Shown here: piece by piece, positions 34,926 to 43,030 of the stretch | Layout: each line of letters starts with the position of its first letter | Numbering within the stretch: the first letter of the stretch is position 1 | DNA from: Arthrobacter gengyunqii | Lineage (GTDB): Bacteria; Actinomycetota; Actinomycetes; Actinomycetales; Micrococcaceae | Assembly: GCF_023022985.1 (NCBI RefSeq) | Contig: NZ_CP095461.1 | Coordinates: 1,922,001-1,986,000 of the forward strand | Length of the DNA: 64,000 bases | Direction: 5' to 3' | Position numbers and translations under genes: made by a program | The notes under the pieces: generated by a model | Told to the model about the DNA's origin: nothing | The model's database searches: none | Seen by the model: the letters and a program-made list of their open reading frames with translations, nothing else

Positions 34926-35855
34926 ATGCCCACTTCCGGCTCCCTCGGAAACACCGCCGCGCCCCACTTCAGTGTCGTCAGCTACGGACGGGAACTGGGC
35001 GATGCCTATCTCGCTGCGATTCAGCAGGCCGTGGGGGTAGCCGGCGCCCGCATCCTGGAACTGGAGAACGCCCCCGGGGACGGTTATGCCGTCACCAAAC
35101 TGCTGGTGGAGTACGACGGCGGCATCGAGACTTTGCGGATGGCGGTCACCGCTGCCGCTGCCGCCCTGGGGGCGGCTGCGCAGGGAGCTGCCAGCGCCGT
35201 CGTGCCCTCCTCCCTCTTGGAACCGGCACGAAAGCTGTTGGTCATGGATGTGGACTCCACGCTGATCAAGCAGGAAGTGATTGAACTGCTGGCTGCGCAC
35301 GCCGGACGCGAGGCCGAGGTCGCCGCGGTGACCGAGGCAGCCATGCGCGGCGAGCTGGACTTCACCCAGAGCCTGCACCAGCGCGTCAAGGCACTGGCCG
35401 GGCTGCCGGAGTCCGTCATCTCAGAAGTTGGCGCGCGTATTGAGCTGTCGGACGGCGCAGAGGCTCTGGTCAAGGAATTCCTGGCCGCTGGGCATGCGGT
35501 GGCCGTAGTTTCCGGCGGCTTCAGCCAGGTTCTTGCTCCGCTCGCGGAACGCCTGCAGCTGACCCATGCCAGGGCCAACCTGCTGGGCATTGTGGACGGA
35601 GTGCTTACCGGCTCCGTGGACGGCCCCGTGGTGGACCGCGCAGCCAAGGCCCGCTCCCTGCGGGAGTGGGCGGCAGGAATGGGCATCGAGGACCGCCACA
35701 CCATTGCCGTGGGCGACGGCGCCAATGACCTGGACATGCTGGCGGCGGCCGCACTGGGAGTGGCGTTCAACGCCAAACCGGCAGTGCAGGCCGCCGCAGA
35801 TGCTGTGCTGAACCTGCCCAACCTGGACGTGGTGCAGCACTTCGTGAAGCTGTAG
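34926..35855 (+). CDS. serB: Phosphoserine phosphatase
   Basis: A 309-residue protein. Residues 1-95 form a regulatory ACT-like region (SVVSYGRELGDAYLAAIQQAV); the HAD phosphatase follows with nucleophile motif MDVDSTLIKQEVIELLA near 107, SGGFSQVL (motif II) and VGDGANDLDMLAAA (motif IV), all typical of SerB. It makes L-serine from phosphoserine, the last step of serine synthesis. ATG 34926 is chosen to leave room for divergent promoters; ATG 34872 is also in frame with AAAGGG only three bases upstream. Confidence 0.93.
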   Translation: MPTSGSLGNTAAPHFSVVSYGRELGDAYLAAIQQAVGVAGARILELENAPGDGYAVTKLLVEYDGGIETLRMAVTAAAAALGAAAQGAASAVVPSSLLEPARKLLVMDVDSTLIKQEVIELLAAHAGREAEVAAVTEAAMRGELDFTQSLHQRVKALAGLPESVISEVGARIELSDGAEALVKEFLAAGHAVAVVSGGFSQVLAPLAERLQLTHARANLLGIVDGVLTGSVDGPVVDRAAKARSLREWAAGMGIEDRHTIAVGDGANDLDMLAAAALGVAFNAKPAVQAAADAVLNLPNLDVVQHFVKL

Positions 35856-35885
35856 GGACTCTCTTTTGCGGGAAACCCCGGAAAC

Positions 35886-36641
35886 CTAGGGAACCTGGCC
35901 GGCTGCGAGATAGTCCGAGCCGCCCACGTACTCGGTGTGGCCCGAGGGGACATCCGCAGTGGCCATGCGGGCCACCTCGGCACCGAACTCCGCCACGGAA
36001 TACAGCCGCCCGGCTTCCACCCGGCGGGCTTCAATGGCACCCGGGTTCGCCCGGTCCAGGAGCGTAGCAGTGACCGTTCCCTCGATCATGTCGCCGGAAA
36101 CGACCACCAGGGTGATGCCCTTCTCCTCGAGCTGCGGCAGCATTCCGCGCAGCGCGTCCTCCCCGGCACGCTTGCTCCGGGCCACCGGCTCGTATTCGGG
36201 CATGGTGGGCACGGAGTTAATGAAGTGCGCCTGATGGCTGGTGACGAAAACCACGCGGGAGCCGACCGGCATGACCTCCAAGGCAGCGTTCAGCATGTTC
36301 ACCTGGGCGTCGCGGTTGAGCTTCAGCGCATAATCCTCCGCGACGCCAGTCTCCATGCCGCCCGAGGCGTTCAGCACCAGGACATCCAGGCCGCCGAAGT
36401 TCTCCGTGGCTGCCGCGATGAGGGCTGCCGGGCCTTCAGGAGAGGTCAGGTCCGCACCGACAGCAACAGCACGGCCGCCGGCGTTCTCAATGCCGGTGAC
36501 AACCTTGTTGGCCCGCGGGGCCTTCTGCCGGTAGTTGACCACCACGCCGGCGCCTTCGGCAGCCAGATACTTGGCCACCTCCGCTCCGATGCCGCGTGAG
36601 GATCCGGTGACGATGGCGGCTTTGCCGTCCAGCAGGCCCAT
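35886..36641 (-). CDS. SDR-family oxidoreductase with displaced catalytic tyrosine
   Basis: A 251-residue classical-length SDR. TGSSRGIGAEVAKYL at 13-27 is a normal dinucleotide motif, and LNASGGME replaces NNAG. After the serine (VTSHQAHF) the expected Y-x3-K is not found: tyrosine in MPEYEPVARSKRAGED is seven residues before the lysine. Related actinobacterial proteins share this pattern as far as I recall. Function is uncertain. ATG 36641 has ribosome site AAGGAGAA; the longer open frame is not used. It follows fabG on the same strand after 119 bases. Confidence 0.82.
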   Translation of the reverse strand: MGLLDGKAAIVTGSSRGIGAEVAKYLAAEGAGVVVNYRQKAPRANKVVTGIENAGGRAVAVGADLTSPEGPAALIAAATENFGGLDVLVLNASGGMETGVAEDYALKLNRDAQVNMLNAALEVMPVGSRVVFVTSHQAHFINSVPTMPEYEPVARSKRAGEDALRGMLPQLEEKGITLVVVSGDMIEGTVTATLLDRANPGAIEARRVEAGRLYSVAEFGAEVARMATADVPSGHTEYVGGSDYLAAGQVP

Positions 36642-36660
36642 GGGTTCTCCTTTGTGAAGG

Positions 36661-36679
36661 TTTGTCGAAATCGAACAAA
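36661..36679. promoter_or_regulatory. Imperfect palindrome 20 bases upstream of the SDR start
   Basis: TTTGTCGAAATCGAACAAA is an inverted repeat (TTTGTCGA / TTTGTTCGA) with one base inserted in one arm. It would overlap the transcription start, a place where a repressor could act. Confidence 0.4.
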
Positions 36680-36760
36680 ATAATGCGCAACTTCTCCCAT
36701 CCTGCCAGCCTCGGGCGATCCGCGAAGTGGTGGAAACCTCCAAGGATTCCCTCCGGGAGC

Positions 36761-37489
36761 TTAGTGGCCCATCCCCAGACCGCCGTCAACGGGGATGACG
36801 GCACCTGAAATGTAGGCCGCTTCGGGGCTGGCGATCCAGCGAACCACGCCGGCAACCTCTTCCGGCTCGGCAAACCGGTTGGCCGGAATGGAGGAGAGGT
36901 AATTCTTCTGCGTGTCCTCGGGCAGGGCACGGGTCATGTCCGTGTTGATGAACCCCGGGGCCACTACGTTGGCGGTGATATTCCGGGATCCCAGTTCCCG
37001 GGTCAGCGACCGGGCAATGCCGATCAGTCCGGATTTGGACGCGGCGTAATTGATCTGGCCGGGTGAGCCGTAGAGCCCCACCACGGAGGAGATCAGGACA
37101 ACCCGCCCGCGGCGCAGCTTGATCATCCCTTTGGAGGCACGCTTGATGACCCGGAAGGCGCCGGTGAGGTTCGTGTCCACGACGTCGGTGAAATCGTCTT
37201 CGCTCATCCGCAGCAGCAGGGTGTCGCGGGTAATGCCGGCGTTCGCCACCAGCACCTCCACGGGACCGTGAGCGGCCTCCACCTCGGTGAACGCCGCGTC
37301 AATCGAAGCCATATCGGTCACATCGGCCTTGACCCCGAGCATCCCTTCGGGAACGTCTCCGCTGCGGTAGGTGATCGCCACCTGGTCGCCGTTGGCAACA
37401 AACGCCTGGGCTATGGCAAGGCCGATGCCGCGGTTTCCGCCGGTAACCAGGACGCTGCGGCCTGTGGATGGCTGGGTGTTGTTCTGCAC
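36761..37489 (-). CDS. fabG: 3-oxoacyl-ACP reductase (FabG/MabA type)
   Basis: A 242-residue classical SDR. TGGNRGIGLAIA near 17, NAGI at 86-89, catalytic ISSVVGLYGSPGQINYAASKSGL with Ser, Tyr-x3-Lys intact, and the typical ending VIPVDGGLGMGH. It reduces 3-oxoacyl-ACP in fatty acid synthesis; actinobacterial members are MabA-like. GTG 37489 has an excellent ribosome site GGAGG seven bases upstream. Unlike Mycobacterium no inhA follows; an SDR of unclear function lies downstream. Confidence 0.92.
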   Translation of the reverse strand: MQNNTQPSTGRSVLVTGGNRGIGLAIAQAFVANGDQVAITYRSGDVPEGMLGVKADVTDMASIDAAFTEVEAAHGPVEVLVANAGITRDTLLLRMSEDDFTDVVDTNLTGAFRVIKRASKGMIKLRRGRVVLISSVVGLYGSPGQINYAASKSGLIGIARSLTRELGSRNITANVVAPGFINTDMTRALPEDTQKNYLSSIPANRFAEPEEVAGVVRWIASPEAAYISGAVIPVDGGLGMGH

Positions 37490-37604
37490 AGATTTTCCTC
37501 CGCTGAAAGTGTGGGGGTGACAGGAACCGATCCTAGCCGGGCCAGTTCCGACTTCAACATCGCGGCAACCGGTGCGACAATGGATAAATCTGTTTGGGAG
37601 AGTG

Positions 37605-38027
37605 ATGAATAAGGAATCCAGCCGCGGCGGTCAGGTCCCCCGGATCACGGACGCCCGCACGGCGCACACCGATGAGATGCGCGCACGCATGATCAAGTAC
37701 TCGGTGTCCATGAGCATCCGCCTGGTCTGTTTATTCCTTCTGTTTGTTGTGCACGGGTGGCTGCTCTGGGTGGTGATTGCCGGCGCCGTCGTTCTTCCGT
37801 ACTTTGCCGTCATCATTGCCAACGGAGGATCCGACACCCGCAACATGACGGCGTCGGAATCCATGATTGATGCGCCCCCTGCGGCCGCAATTGAGGCTCC
37901 CCGCCCCCGGCAGCCCGGAGAACCCGATCCCCGGGATTCCCCCGAAACCGCAGTGCTGCACGGCGAGCTCGCTGACGATGAGCCCGCCCCCGGCCACCAC
38001 GACGATAAGGCACCACCCTCAGCATGA
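37605..38027 (+). CDS. DUF3099 family membrane protein
   Basis: A 140-residue protein. The region ITDARTAHTDEMRARMIKYSVSM followed by two hydrophobic helices (RLVCLFLLFVVHGWLLW and VIAGAVVLPYFAVIIAN) is the DUF3099 domain, found mainly in actinobacteria. The last 60 residues are Pro/Ala/Asp-rich and probably unstructured. ATG 37605 follows GGGAG. It is divergent from fabG and overlaps the next gene by four bases (ATGA at 38024), so it begins a coupled three-gene set ending in SURF1. Confidence 0.88.
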   Translation: MNKESSRGGQVPRITDARTAHTDEMRARMIKYSVSMSIRLVCLFLLFVVHGWLLWVVIAGAVVLPYFAVIIANGGSDTRNMTASESMIDAPPAAAIEAPRPRQPGEPDPRDSPETAVLHGELADDEPAPGHHDDKAPPSA

Positions 38028-38326
38028 ACCTTCTTGACCAACTGGCCCGGACCACCGGGGCTGCCCGGCCCGGAACCGAACCGTCGGATCCGGGTGCCGA
38101 CGCTCCCGCTGTCTGCTCGCGGAAGGGGTGCCGCCAGGCTGCGCAGTGGCGCCTGCTGTGGAACAACCCCCGGATCCATACCCCCGAACGCCGGAAGACC
38201 TGGCTTGCCTGCAGCGATCACCGCGGCTGGCTGGAAGAGTACCTGCAGACCCGCGACCTCTGGAAGCAAACCCTTCCGCTTGCCGGTCCGCCTGCTCCGA
38301 CGGACACCGGAAGCGGGACCGCCTAG
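38024..38326 (+). CDS. Small zinc-binding-like protein upstream of SURF1
   Basis: A 100-residue protein. The conserved core is CSRKGCRQAAQWRLLWNNP...RKTWLACSDHRGWLEEYL with Cys, Cys, Cys and His placed as in a small treble-clef metal site. Database relatives exist next to SURF1 in actinobacteria, sometimes misnamed acetone carboxylase; function unknown. ATG 38024 overlaps the DUF3099 stop, and the SURF1 ATG follows its TAG directly, so all three are translationally coupled. Confidence 0.83.
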   Translation: MNLLDQLARTTGAARPGTEPSDPGADAPAVCSRKGCRQAAQWRLLWNNPRIHTPERRKTWLACSDHRGWLEEYLQTRDLWKQTLPLAGPPAPTDTGSGTA

Positions 38327-39205
38327 ATGTACCGTTTTCTCCTCTCCGGCCGCTGGCTGGGCTGGTTCGCCTTGACCGCACTGCTCTCCGTTGTGTGTTC
38401 CTCCCTCGGAATGTGGCAGCTTGACCGCCGCGACGCCATCCGCGAAGACATCGGCAACGTTGTCAATAACTATGACGCCGCCCCCGTGCCTTTCGAGGAC
38501 GCGGCCGGCCTCTTTGAGGATTATGACCCGGCCAAGGAATGGCTGCCGGTTTCCATGACCGGGGTCTACGACACGGAGAATCAGCGCATTGTCCGGAACC
38601 GTCCGCTGAGTGGACGCGCCGGCTATGAAGTGGTGGTGCCGCTGAAGCTCTCCAACGGCACCGCAGTGGTGATCAACAGGGGATGGCTGCCGATCGGCAA
38701 TGACGAGGCCGGCAAACCCGACGCCGTGCCTCCCGCTCCCGGCGGCGAAGTAACCGTCGTCGCGCGCATTAAGCCCGCTGAACCGGAGGTGAGGCGCGGA
38801 GCCCCCGAGGGGCAGCTGGCGTCCATCGACCTGGCACATTACCAGGACGAAGTGGGGTACGAGCTGGAGCAGGGGGCCTACGGCCTGATGTCCAGCGAAG
38901 ACCCGCGCCCTGAGGTTGTTCCCGAGGCGGCCCCCAAACCGTCAGTGGATGAGGGCCCGCACCTCTCCTATGCCATGCAGTGGTTCGCCTTCGGCGTCAT
39001 GCTGTTTGTCGGGCTCGGTTACGCGGCCCGCCAGGAGGCGCTGAACCTGCGCTACGGCGACGACGACGAGTGGGAAGAGGACGACGACGACGACGAAATG
39101 ATCGCCGCCCACCCCGCACCGAGCCGTCCCCGCCGCCCGCGCAAACAGCGCGGCAGCACCCAGGAAGATGAAGAAGACGCCCTGCTGGACGCGCAGGGCT
39201 ACTAG
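38327..39205 (+). CDS. SURF1-family cytochrome c oxidase assembly protein
   Basis: A 292-residue membrane protein. Helix 1 (WLGWFALTALLSVVCSSLGMWQLDRR) is the SURF1 signature, followed by the extracytoplasmic domain with VRNRPLSGRAGYEVVVPL and INRGWLP, and helix 2 (YAMQWFAFGVMLFVGLGYAA) near residue 215. It assists heme A insertion into cytochrome aa3 oxidase. Beyond helix 2 an unusual charged tail of about 55 residues contains an acidic run (DDDEWEEDDDDDEM) then Arg/Pro-rich sequence. Start ATG 38327 abuts the preceding stop. Confidence 0.92.
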   Translation: MYRFLLSGRWLGWFALTALLSVVCSSLGMWQLDRRDAIREDIGNVVNNYDAAPVPFEDAAGLFEDYDPAKEWLPVSMTGVYDTENQRIVRNRPLSGRAGYEVVVPLKLSNGTAVVINRGWLPIGNDEAGKPDAVPPAPGGEVTVVARIKPAEPEVRRGAPEGQLASIDLAHYQDEVGYELEQGAYGLMSSEDPRPEVVPEAAPKPSVDEGPHLSYAMQWFAFGVMLFVGLGYAARQEALNLRYGDDDEWEEDDDDDEMIAAHPAPSRPRRPRKQRGSTQEDEEDALLDAQGY

Positions 39206-39225
39206 CTTCTGCCCGCCCGCCGCCG

Positions 39226-40935
39226 CTACTGGTAGGAGATGAACCAGGGCTTGGGATCGATCTGGGTGAAGGTCTGCTCCGGTGTCAGCGTGGGGGTGTC
39301 TTCGTCGTAGAAGTTCTTCCAACCCGGCCAGATCTCCGGCTGCAGCCCGGTGCGCAGGACATTCCAGGTATCCAGCTTCTCCCCCGGGGTTCCGTGCCCG
39401 TCGGCGTGGAGGCTGACCGCCAGTTCGCTGTGGCTGACATCAAGCTGATCCCGGTCGCGGATCATGGATGAGTTGAACTGGTGGAGCATAAAGAGCTTCT
39501 GCGGGAGGACATTCTCCCGGGTCAGCTCTGCCAGCCATGCCGACACCTCGTTAACCTCGGCCGCGTCCACGGAGCCGATCTGCTCCAAATGCCGCTGGCC
39601 GGGGGCAAGGCGCCACTCCGAGTCCAACGCCAGGCCCACGTGCGGGAACTTCAGCAGCTCCTCGTACCTCCGGGCCTGGTTCAGGAATGTGCTGTGGCCC
39701 GGCTGCAGGTCCAGGATGACATACACCCCTGCCTCCCCTGCCGCTTCGATCCAGGGCAGCAGCTCTGCCACGGCGGTTTCCGTGGAGAAGTCGCCGTCGG
39801 CGCCGGCCTCGGAACTGGCAACTGTCGTGATTAGTTCAAGGGCGGGAACCACCGGTTCGTCGCTAAAGGGCTGATACTGCGCGGCGGTTTCCTGCGCCCG
39901 CCGGATCGATTCCTCCAGGCCCTGTTCCCCCAGGACGCCAAGGCTGCCTCCGCTGGGGTGACCGTACAAGGCAACCATTCTCCTGCCGGGGAAGACTGTC
40001 TGTCCCCCGCCGGGAAGTTCCGGAGCGTTCAACGCCACGTCACTGTGCGCTGCGAAAGTCTCCGCGCCGCCAAAGCCGTCACCGACAGCGTAGATGCCGC
40101 CGTCCCGGTGGCTGCGCAGGGCTTCGATGGTTGCCGGGTCCGCGCGGGGATCGGCTGCTTCCACCATCCGCACCTCGGCGCCAGCTGCACGCGCCGTGGC
40201 CACTGCCGCGGCGGACGCCGGATCTTCAGTGGCAAGCACAATGGCCTCCGCCCGATTGCCGGCAGCCTCAAACTCCGGCAGTTCCTGTGCTGGAGCCTTG
40301 TCCTTGGGAACTTCGGTTTCCGAAGCGTTGGTCTCCTGCACTGCGGTCTGCGCTGGAGCCGCCTCCAGTCCGGGAACCGCGAGGGGTTCGCCGCGGTCCA
40401 TGGCCGCGATCCGGGCAACCGCCCCTGAAGCTTCTGCCGGCACCACCTCAAGGTCCAGCACCGTCCGGAACCCGTCCACGTCTGCAGGGCCGGACACCTG
40501 GGTCCGGTCCCCCGCAACGGCGGGCCATCCTTCCGCCGGTGCACCGTAGAGAACCACAGAGTCGACCCTCAGCCGTTCAAGTTCGCCCTCGACCTGCTGT
40601 TCATTTCCGGGTTCAACGACGAGCAGTGGAACGCCCAGCCCGGCCGCTGCGGCGGCAGCCAGACCCGAAGCGGCCGGGTTGGCCGCTCCCAGCACCACCG
40701 CCGCAGGGCTGGACTCGAAGAAGGCGCTGCTCGCAGCCAGCGAGGCGGGACCCGTTCCCCCGTCAAAGACGCCCGTTACTGCTCCCGACTGCTGCAGGCT
40801 GACCGCTGGGACGTCCGGATCGCCTGCTTCCCCGGGAGCTCCCGGGGATGCCGTACAGCCGCTGAGGATGAGCCCCAGCGACAGGGCACCCGCAGCCAGG
40901 CAGCGGGAGAACGGTGGGGAGAATGCGGAAGAAAT
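39226..40935 (-). CDS. Large secreted lipoprotein of unknown function
   Basis: About 569 residues. The signal (SAFSPPFSRCLAAGALSLGLIL) ends at lipobox LSGC. Residues about 50-300 resemble cell-wall-binding-repeat-2 style Rossmann-like segments (AAVVLGAANPAASGLAAAAAA, GPADVDGFRTVLDL, AIVLATEDPASAAAVATARAA). The C-terminal 230 residues look like a TIM-barrel fragment (VYVILDLQPGHSTFLNQARRYEELL, VGLALDSEWRL, KLFMLHQFN). The 5-prime end is unclear: there is no ATG or GTG before the signal. An ATT codon at 40935 sits ten bases after AGAAGGA and gives a clean signal peptide; TTG at 41013 or 41049 is the alternative. Confidence 0.8.
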   Translation of the reverse strand: MSSAFSPPFSRCLAAGALSLGLILSGCTASPGAPGEAGDPDVPAVSLQQSGAVTGVFDGGTGPASLAASSAFFESSPAAVVLGAANPAASGLAAAAAAGLGVPLLVVEPGNEQQVEGELERLRVDSVVLYGAPAEGWPAVAGDRTQVSGPADVDGFRTVLDLEVVPAEASGAVARIAAMDRGEPLAVPGLEAAPAQTAVQETNASETEVPKDKAPAQELPEFEAAGNRAEAIVLATEDPASAAAVATARAAGAEVRMVEAADPRADPATIEALRSHRDGGIYAVGDGFGGAETFAAHSDVALNAPELPGGGQTVFPGRRMVALYGHPSGGSLGVLGEQGLEESIRRAQETAAQYQPFSDEPVVPALELITTVASSEAGADGDFSTETAVAELLPWIEAAGEAGVYVILDLQPGHSTFLNQARRYEELLKFPHVGLALDSEWRLAPGQRHLEQIGSVDAAEVNEVSAWLAELTRENVLPQKLFMLHQFNSSMIRDRDQLDVSHSELAVSLHADGHGTPGEKLDTWNVLRTGLQPEIWPGWKNFYDEDTPTLTPEQTFTQIDPKPWFISYQ

Positions 40936-41087
40936 AACGGTGCCGTCCTTCTGTGGTGGGCTATGCGGGGGTGGAATCCCCGGGCGGCCGGCTTGAATTC
41001 CGGTTCGCTTCAAGCCTTCCAGCCTACCGAGACAGCGGACGCCATTCAAAAGAACCTGCCTGAGTCACCTGAGTCACCGGGAGCCGC

Positions 41088-42257
41088 CTAAGCGGTGACC
41101 CTTCGCACATAGTCCGCCATTCCGGGCACGGTGAAGGACACCTGGCCCAATTCGGGGGCGTAGATGATGCCCTTGCGGATCAGGGATCCCCGGGTCATCG
41201 TCATGGACGTCATTTTCTTGCCGGCACGGGCAGCCAAGGTGGCTGTGCTTGATCCCCCGGCGCCGTCCATCGCCATGAGCCGCAGGAACTCGCGTTCGGC
41301 CTTGGTGGACCTGCGCCACCGCAGGGGGAAAAACCCCTGGTCCAGCTGGGCGCGCCCCACTTCGACGGCCACCTTCGCATCGTCCGCAGTAATCCGCTTC
41401 CGAGGGGCCGACTCCCACGCTGCCGAACCGTACTCCTGCAGGAAATACGGGTACCCGCCCGCAGCGTTGAGCAGCAGATCCAGCGCCTGGGGATCATAGG
41501 AGACCCCCTGCTCCGCCGCGGGAGCAACCAATGCGATGCCGGAGTCTTCACGGTCCAGGGCGCCCACCCTCCGGTAGGTAAACAACCCCTCGGCATACCG
41601 CTGGGACTGGTTCAGGACTGCCGGCAGATTCGGCAGTCCAGCCGCCACCAGATAGAACGGCCAGTCCCGCTGGCCGGCCTGATGCTGCGCCCCCAGCAGC
41701 GCAGACAGGAGGCCCGCGTCCAGGTTCTGCATTTCATCCACGACCAGGATCAGTGCCGATTTCCGTTCCGCCAGAGCCACGGCGGTGTCCTCCACCGTCT
41801 CCTCGAAGTCGACGGCGAAGGCGCCGGAGTCGCCCCTGCCATGCCGGGCGCCGACACCAACATCGATCCCGCTGACCTGAAGGCCCGCCGCAAACGAAGC
41901 AATGGTTCCCAGGGCAACTGCCAGGGCAGGCGTGCCGCCGCGGGAATGCGCCTTGCGGCCCGCCTGCAGCAGTCCACGGGCGAGCTTTGCACGGATGGCC
42001 TTGGGGCCGCCTTCGGCATCCCTTCCCTCCAGCGAGACGACGAGGAAGCCTGCCTCTTCCGCCCTCCTGCGGAACTCTGTTAGCAGCACGGTCTTACCTA
42101 CTCCGTGCAAACCGTGCAGCACTATCCCCCGGTCCGTACGCCCCGAGGCCGCCCGGGAAATCACGAGGTCAAAATCATTGATCAGGGCTGTTCTGCCGGC
42201 CAGTTCGAAAGGGCGGCGGCCGGCTCCTGGTGAGTACGGGTTCGAGGCACTGTGCAT
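41088..42257 (-). CDS. Orphan AAA/STAND-like ATPase with C-terminal winged helix
   Basis: A 389-residue P-loop ATPase. Walker A GLHGVGKT at 49-56, Walker B ALILVVDEMQNLD with Asp174-Glu175, sensor-like SQRYAEGLFTYRRVGALD, then a lid with GGYPYFLQEYGSAAW (a STAND/Orc1-type GxP motif) and a C-terminal winged-helix-like end (EREFLRLMAMDGAGGSSTATLAARAG... SLIRKGIIY). Such proteins bind DNA or act as switch ATPases; no partner gene is adjacent. ATG 42257 is chosen; ATG 42266 is in frame. The upstream DNA is A/T-rich and carries paired GGATA sites. Confidence 0.83.
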   Translation of the reverse strand: MHSASNPYSPGAGRRPFELAGRTALINDFDLVISRAASGRTDRGIVLHGLHGVGKTVLLTEFRRRAEEAGFLVVSLEGRDAEGGPKAIRAKLARGLLQAGRKAHSRGGTPALAVALGTIASFAAGLQVSGIDVGVGARHGRGDSGAFAVDFEETVEDTAVALAERKSALILVVDEMQNLDAGLLSALLGAQHQAGQRDWPFYLVAAGLPNLPAVLNQSQRYAEGLFTYRRVGALDREDSGIALVAPAAEQGVSYDPQALDLLLNAAGGYPYFLQEYGSAAWESAPRKRITADDAKVAVEVGRAQLDQGFFPLRWRRSTKAEREFLRLMAMDGAGGSSTATLAARAGKKMTSMTMTRGSLIRKGIIYAPELGQVSFTVPGMADYVRRVTA

Positions 42258-42276
42258 GCCACCCATCCTAGCGCTA

Positions 42277-42314
42277 TATCCAGATTTTTTTATATTATTG
42301 GATAGAATCGGATA
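42277..42314. promoter_or_regulatory. A/T-rich GGATA-type site 1, upstream of the orphan ATPase gene
   Basis: TATC-n9-TTATATT-n2-TGGATA-n4-CGGATA lies 20-57 bases before the ATPase start, so it overlaps the expected promoter. GGATA units are spaced ten bases apart, one helical turn. A second copy with the same spacing is at 42849-42886. Confidence 0.55.
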
Positions 42315-42367
42315 AGAAATGGGGGAGGGTCGACAGGCATCGAAGGAAATCGACCTGCGGTCGCTGC

Positions 42368-42419
42368 GCGCGCAGATATGGTGACCACACTGCGGCGGAA
42401 CCCACCAGAGCTGCACACC
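42368..42419 (-). repeat. Fourth copy of the stem-loop repeat, opposite orientation
   Basis: Matches the 16.4-kb element over both arms: GCGCAGATATGG on one side and CCAGAGCTGCACAC on the other are kept. The inner stem has changed from TGGCGGG/CCCGCCA to TGGTG/CACCA, a compensating change that keeps pairing. Confidence 0.75.
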
Positions 42420-42848
42420 AGATGGAAATCCCTGCCGGCCACTCCCCTGCCGCGCGTTTACGCACGGGTTTTCGGGTCTACGCGGACGGAATTCTGCCCT
42501 GGTTCACTGACACCCATAAGGCAGCATGCGTTTGTCCGATTCATCTGCCGGCCACTCCCCCACCGTCTGGCCCCGCAGGGTTCCATCTGGACGACGGGCG
42601 CGCGCTGCTTTGGCGACCTACCGACCCGCGCCTGTTTGGCCTGGCTTGTCATCCACTTCCGCCCCAGCGGCGAACCCCCTGGCCCGGTGGTCTGGTGACA
42701 GAGGCAAACCCTGGCAGACACCCCGCCCCCCTCCACGCCAGAGTCACTCATGCAGCGGGGGCACTCCCCTGCCAAAAGATATTTTGGGTTGAATAAGTGT
42801 CCAGGGGTGAACATCTGAGGTGAGCGCGGAACTCGCTCTGCGGGGGCG

Positions 42849-42886
42849 TATCTGGGAAACCTTATATTGATGGATGGAGACGGATA
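42849..42886. promoter_or_regulatory. GGATA-type site 2
   Basis: TATC-n9-TTATATT-n2-TGGATG-n4-CGGATA, spacing identical to site 1 at 42277-42314. It lies 590 bases from the ATPase start with no gene directly downstream in the same direction. Confidence 0.5.
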
Positions 42887-42945
42887 CAGGAAAACTAAAG
42901 CGTTGGGCGCTCGGGGCTGACGCTCGTGGCCCGCAGGCACAAAGC

Positions 42946-42980
42946 GAAGGCCCCCACGCGCCGTGCGCACGGGGGCCTTC
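42946..42980 (-). terminator. Terminator after the ABC-F gene
   Basis: GAAGGCCCCC (42946-42955) pairs exactly with 42971-42980 around a partly self-complementary loop, 51 bases after the ABC-F stop codon. Confidence 0.8.
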
Positions 42981-43030
42981 ATCTACATTTGCGGCTTCGC
43001 TTCTGCCGGGAGCCGCGAAGTCCGGCTGAC

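Larger units (their letters stand above)
42258..43030. other. 773-base region without a gene: repeats and a terminator
   Basis: No supported gene. The region holds the GGATA-type pair (42277-42314, 42849-42886), one stem-loop repeat (42368-42419), three copies of a GGCCACTCCCC(T/C)-type motif (42432-42451, 42545-42564, and shorter 42760-42773) and the ABC-F terminator (42946-42980). A minus-strand frame of 174 codons (42458-42982) is low-complexity, lacks a ribosome site and resembles no family I know. Confidence 0.7.

Noticed and set aside
42458..42982. 174-codon minus-strand frame beside the orphan ATPase
   Set aside because: It crosses a terminator and repeat copies, has no ribosome site, and its product is low-complexity.
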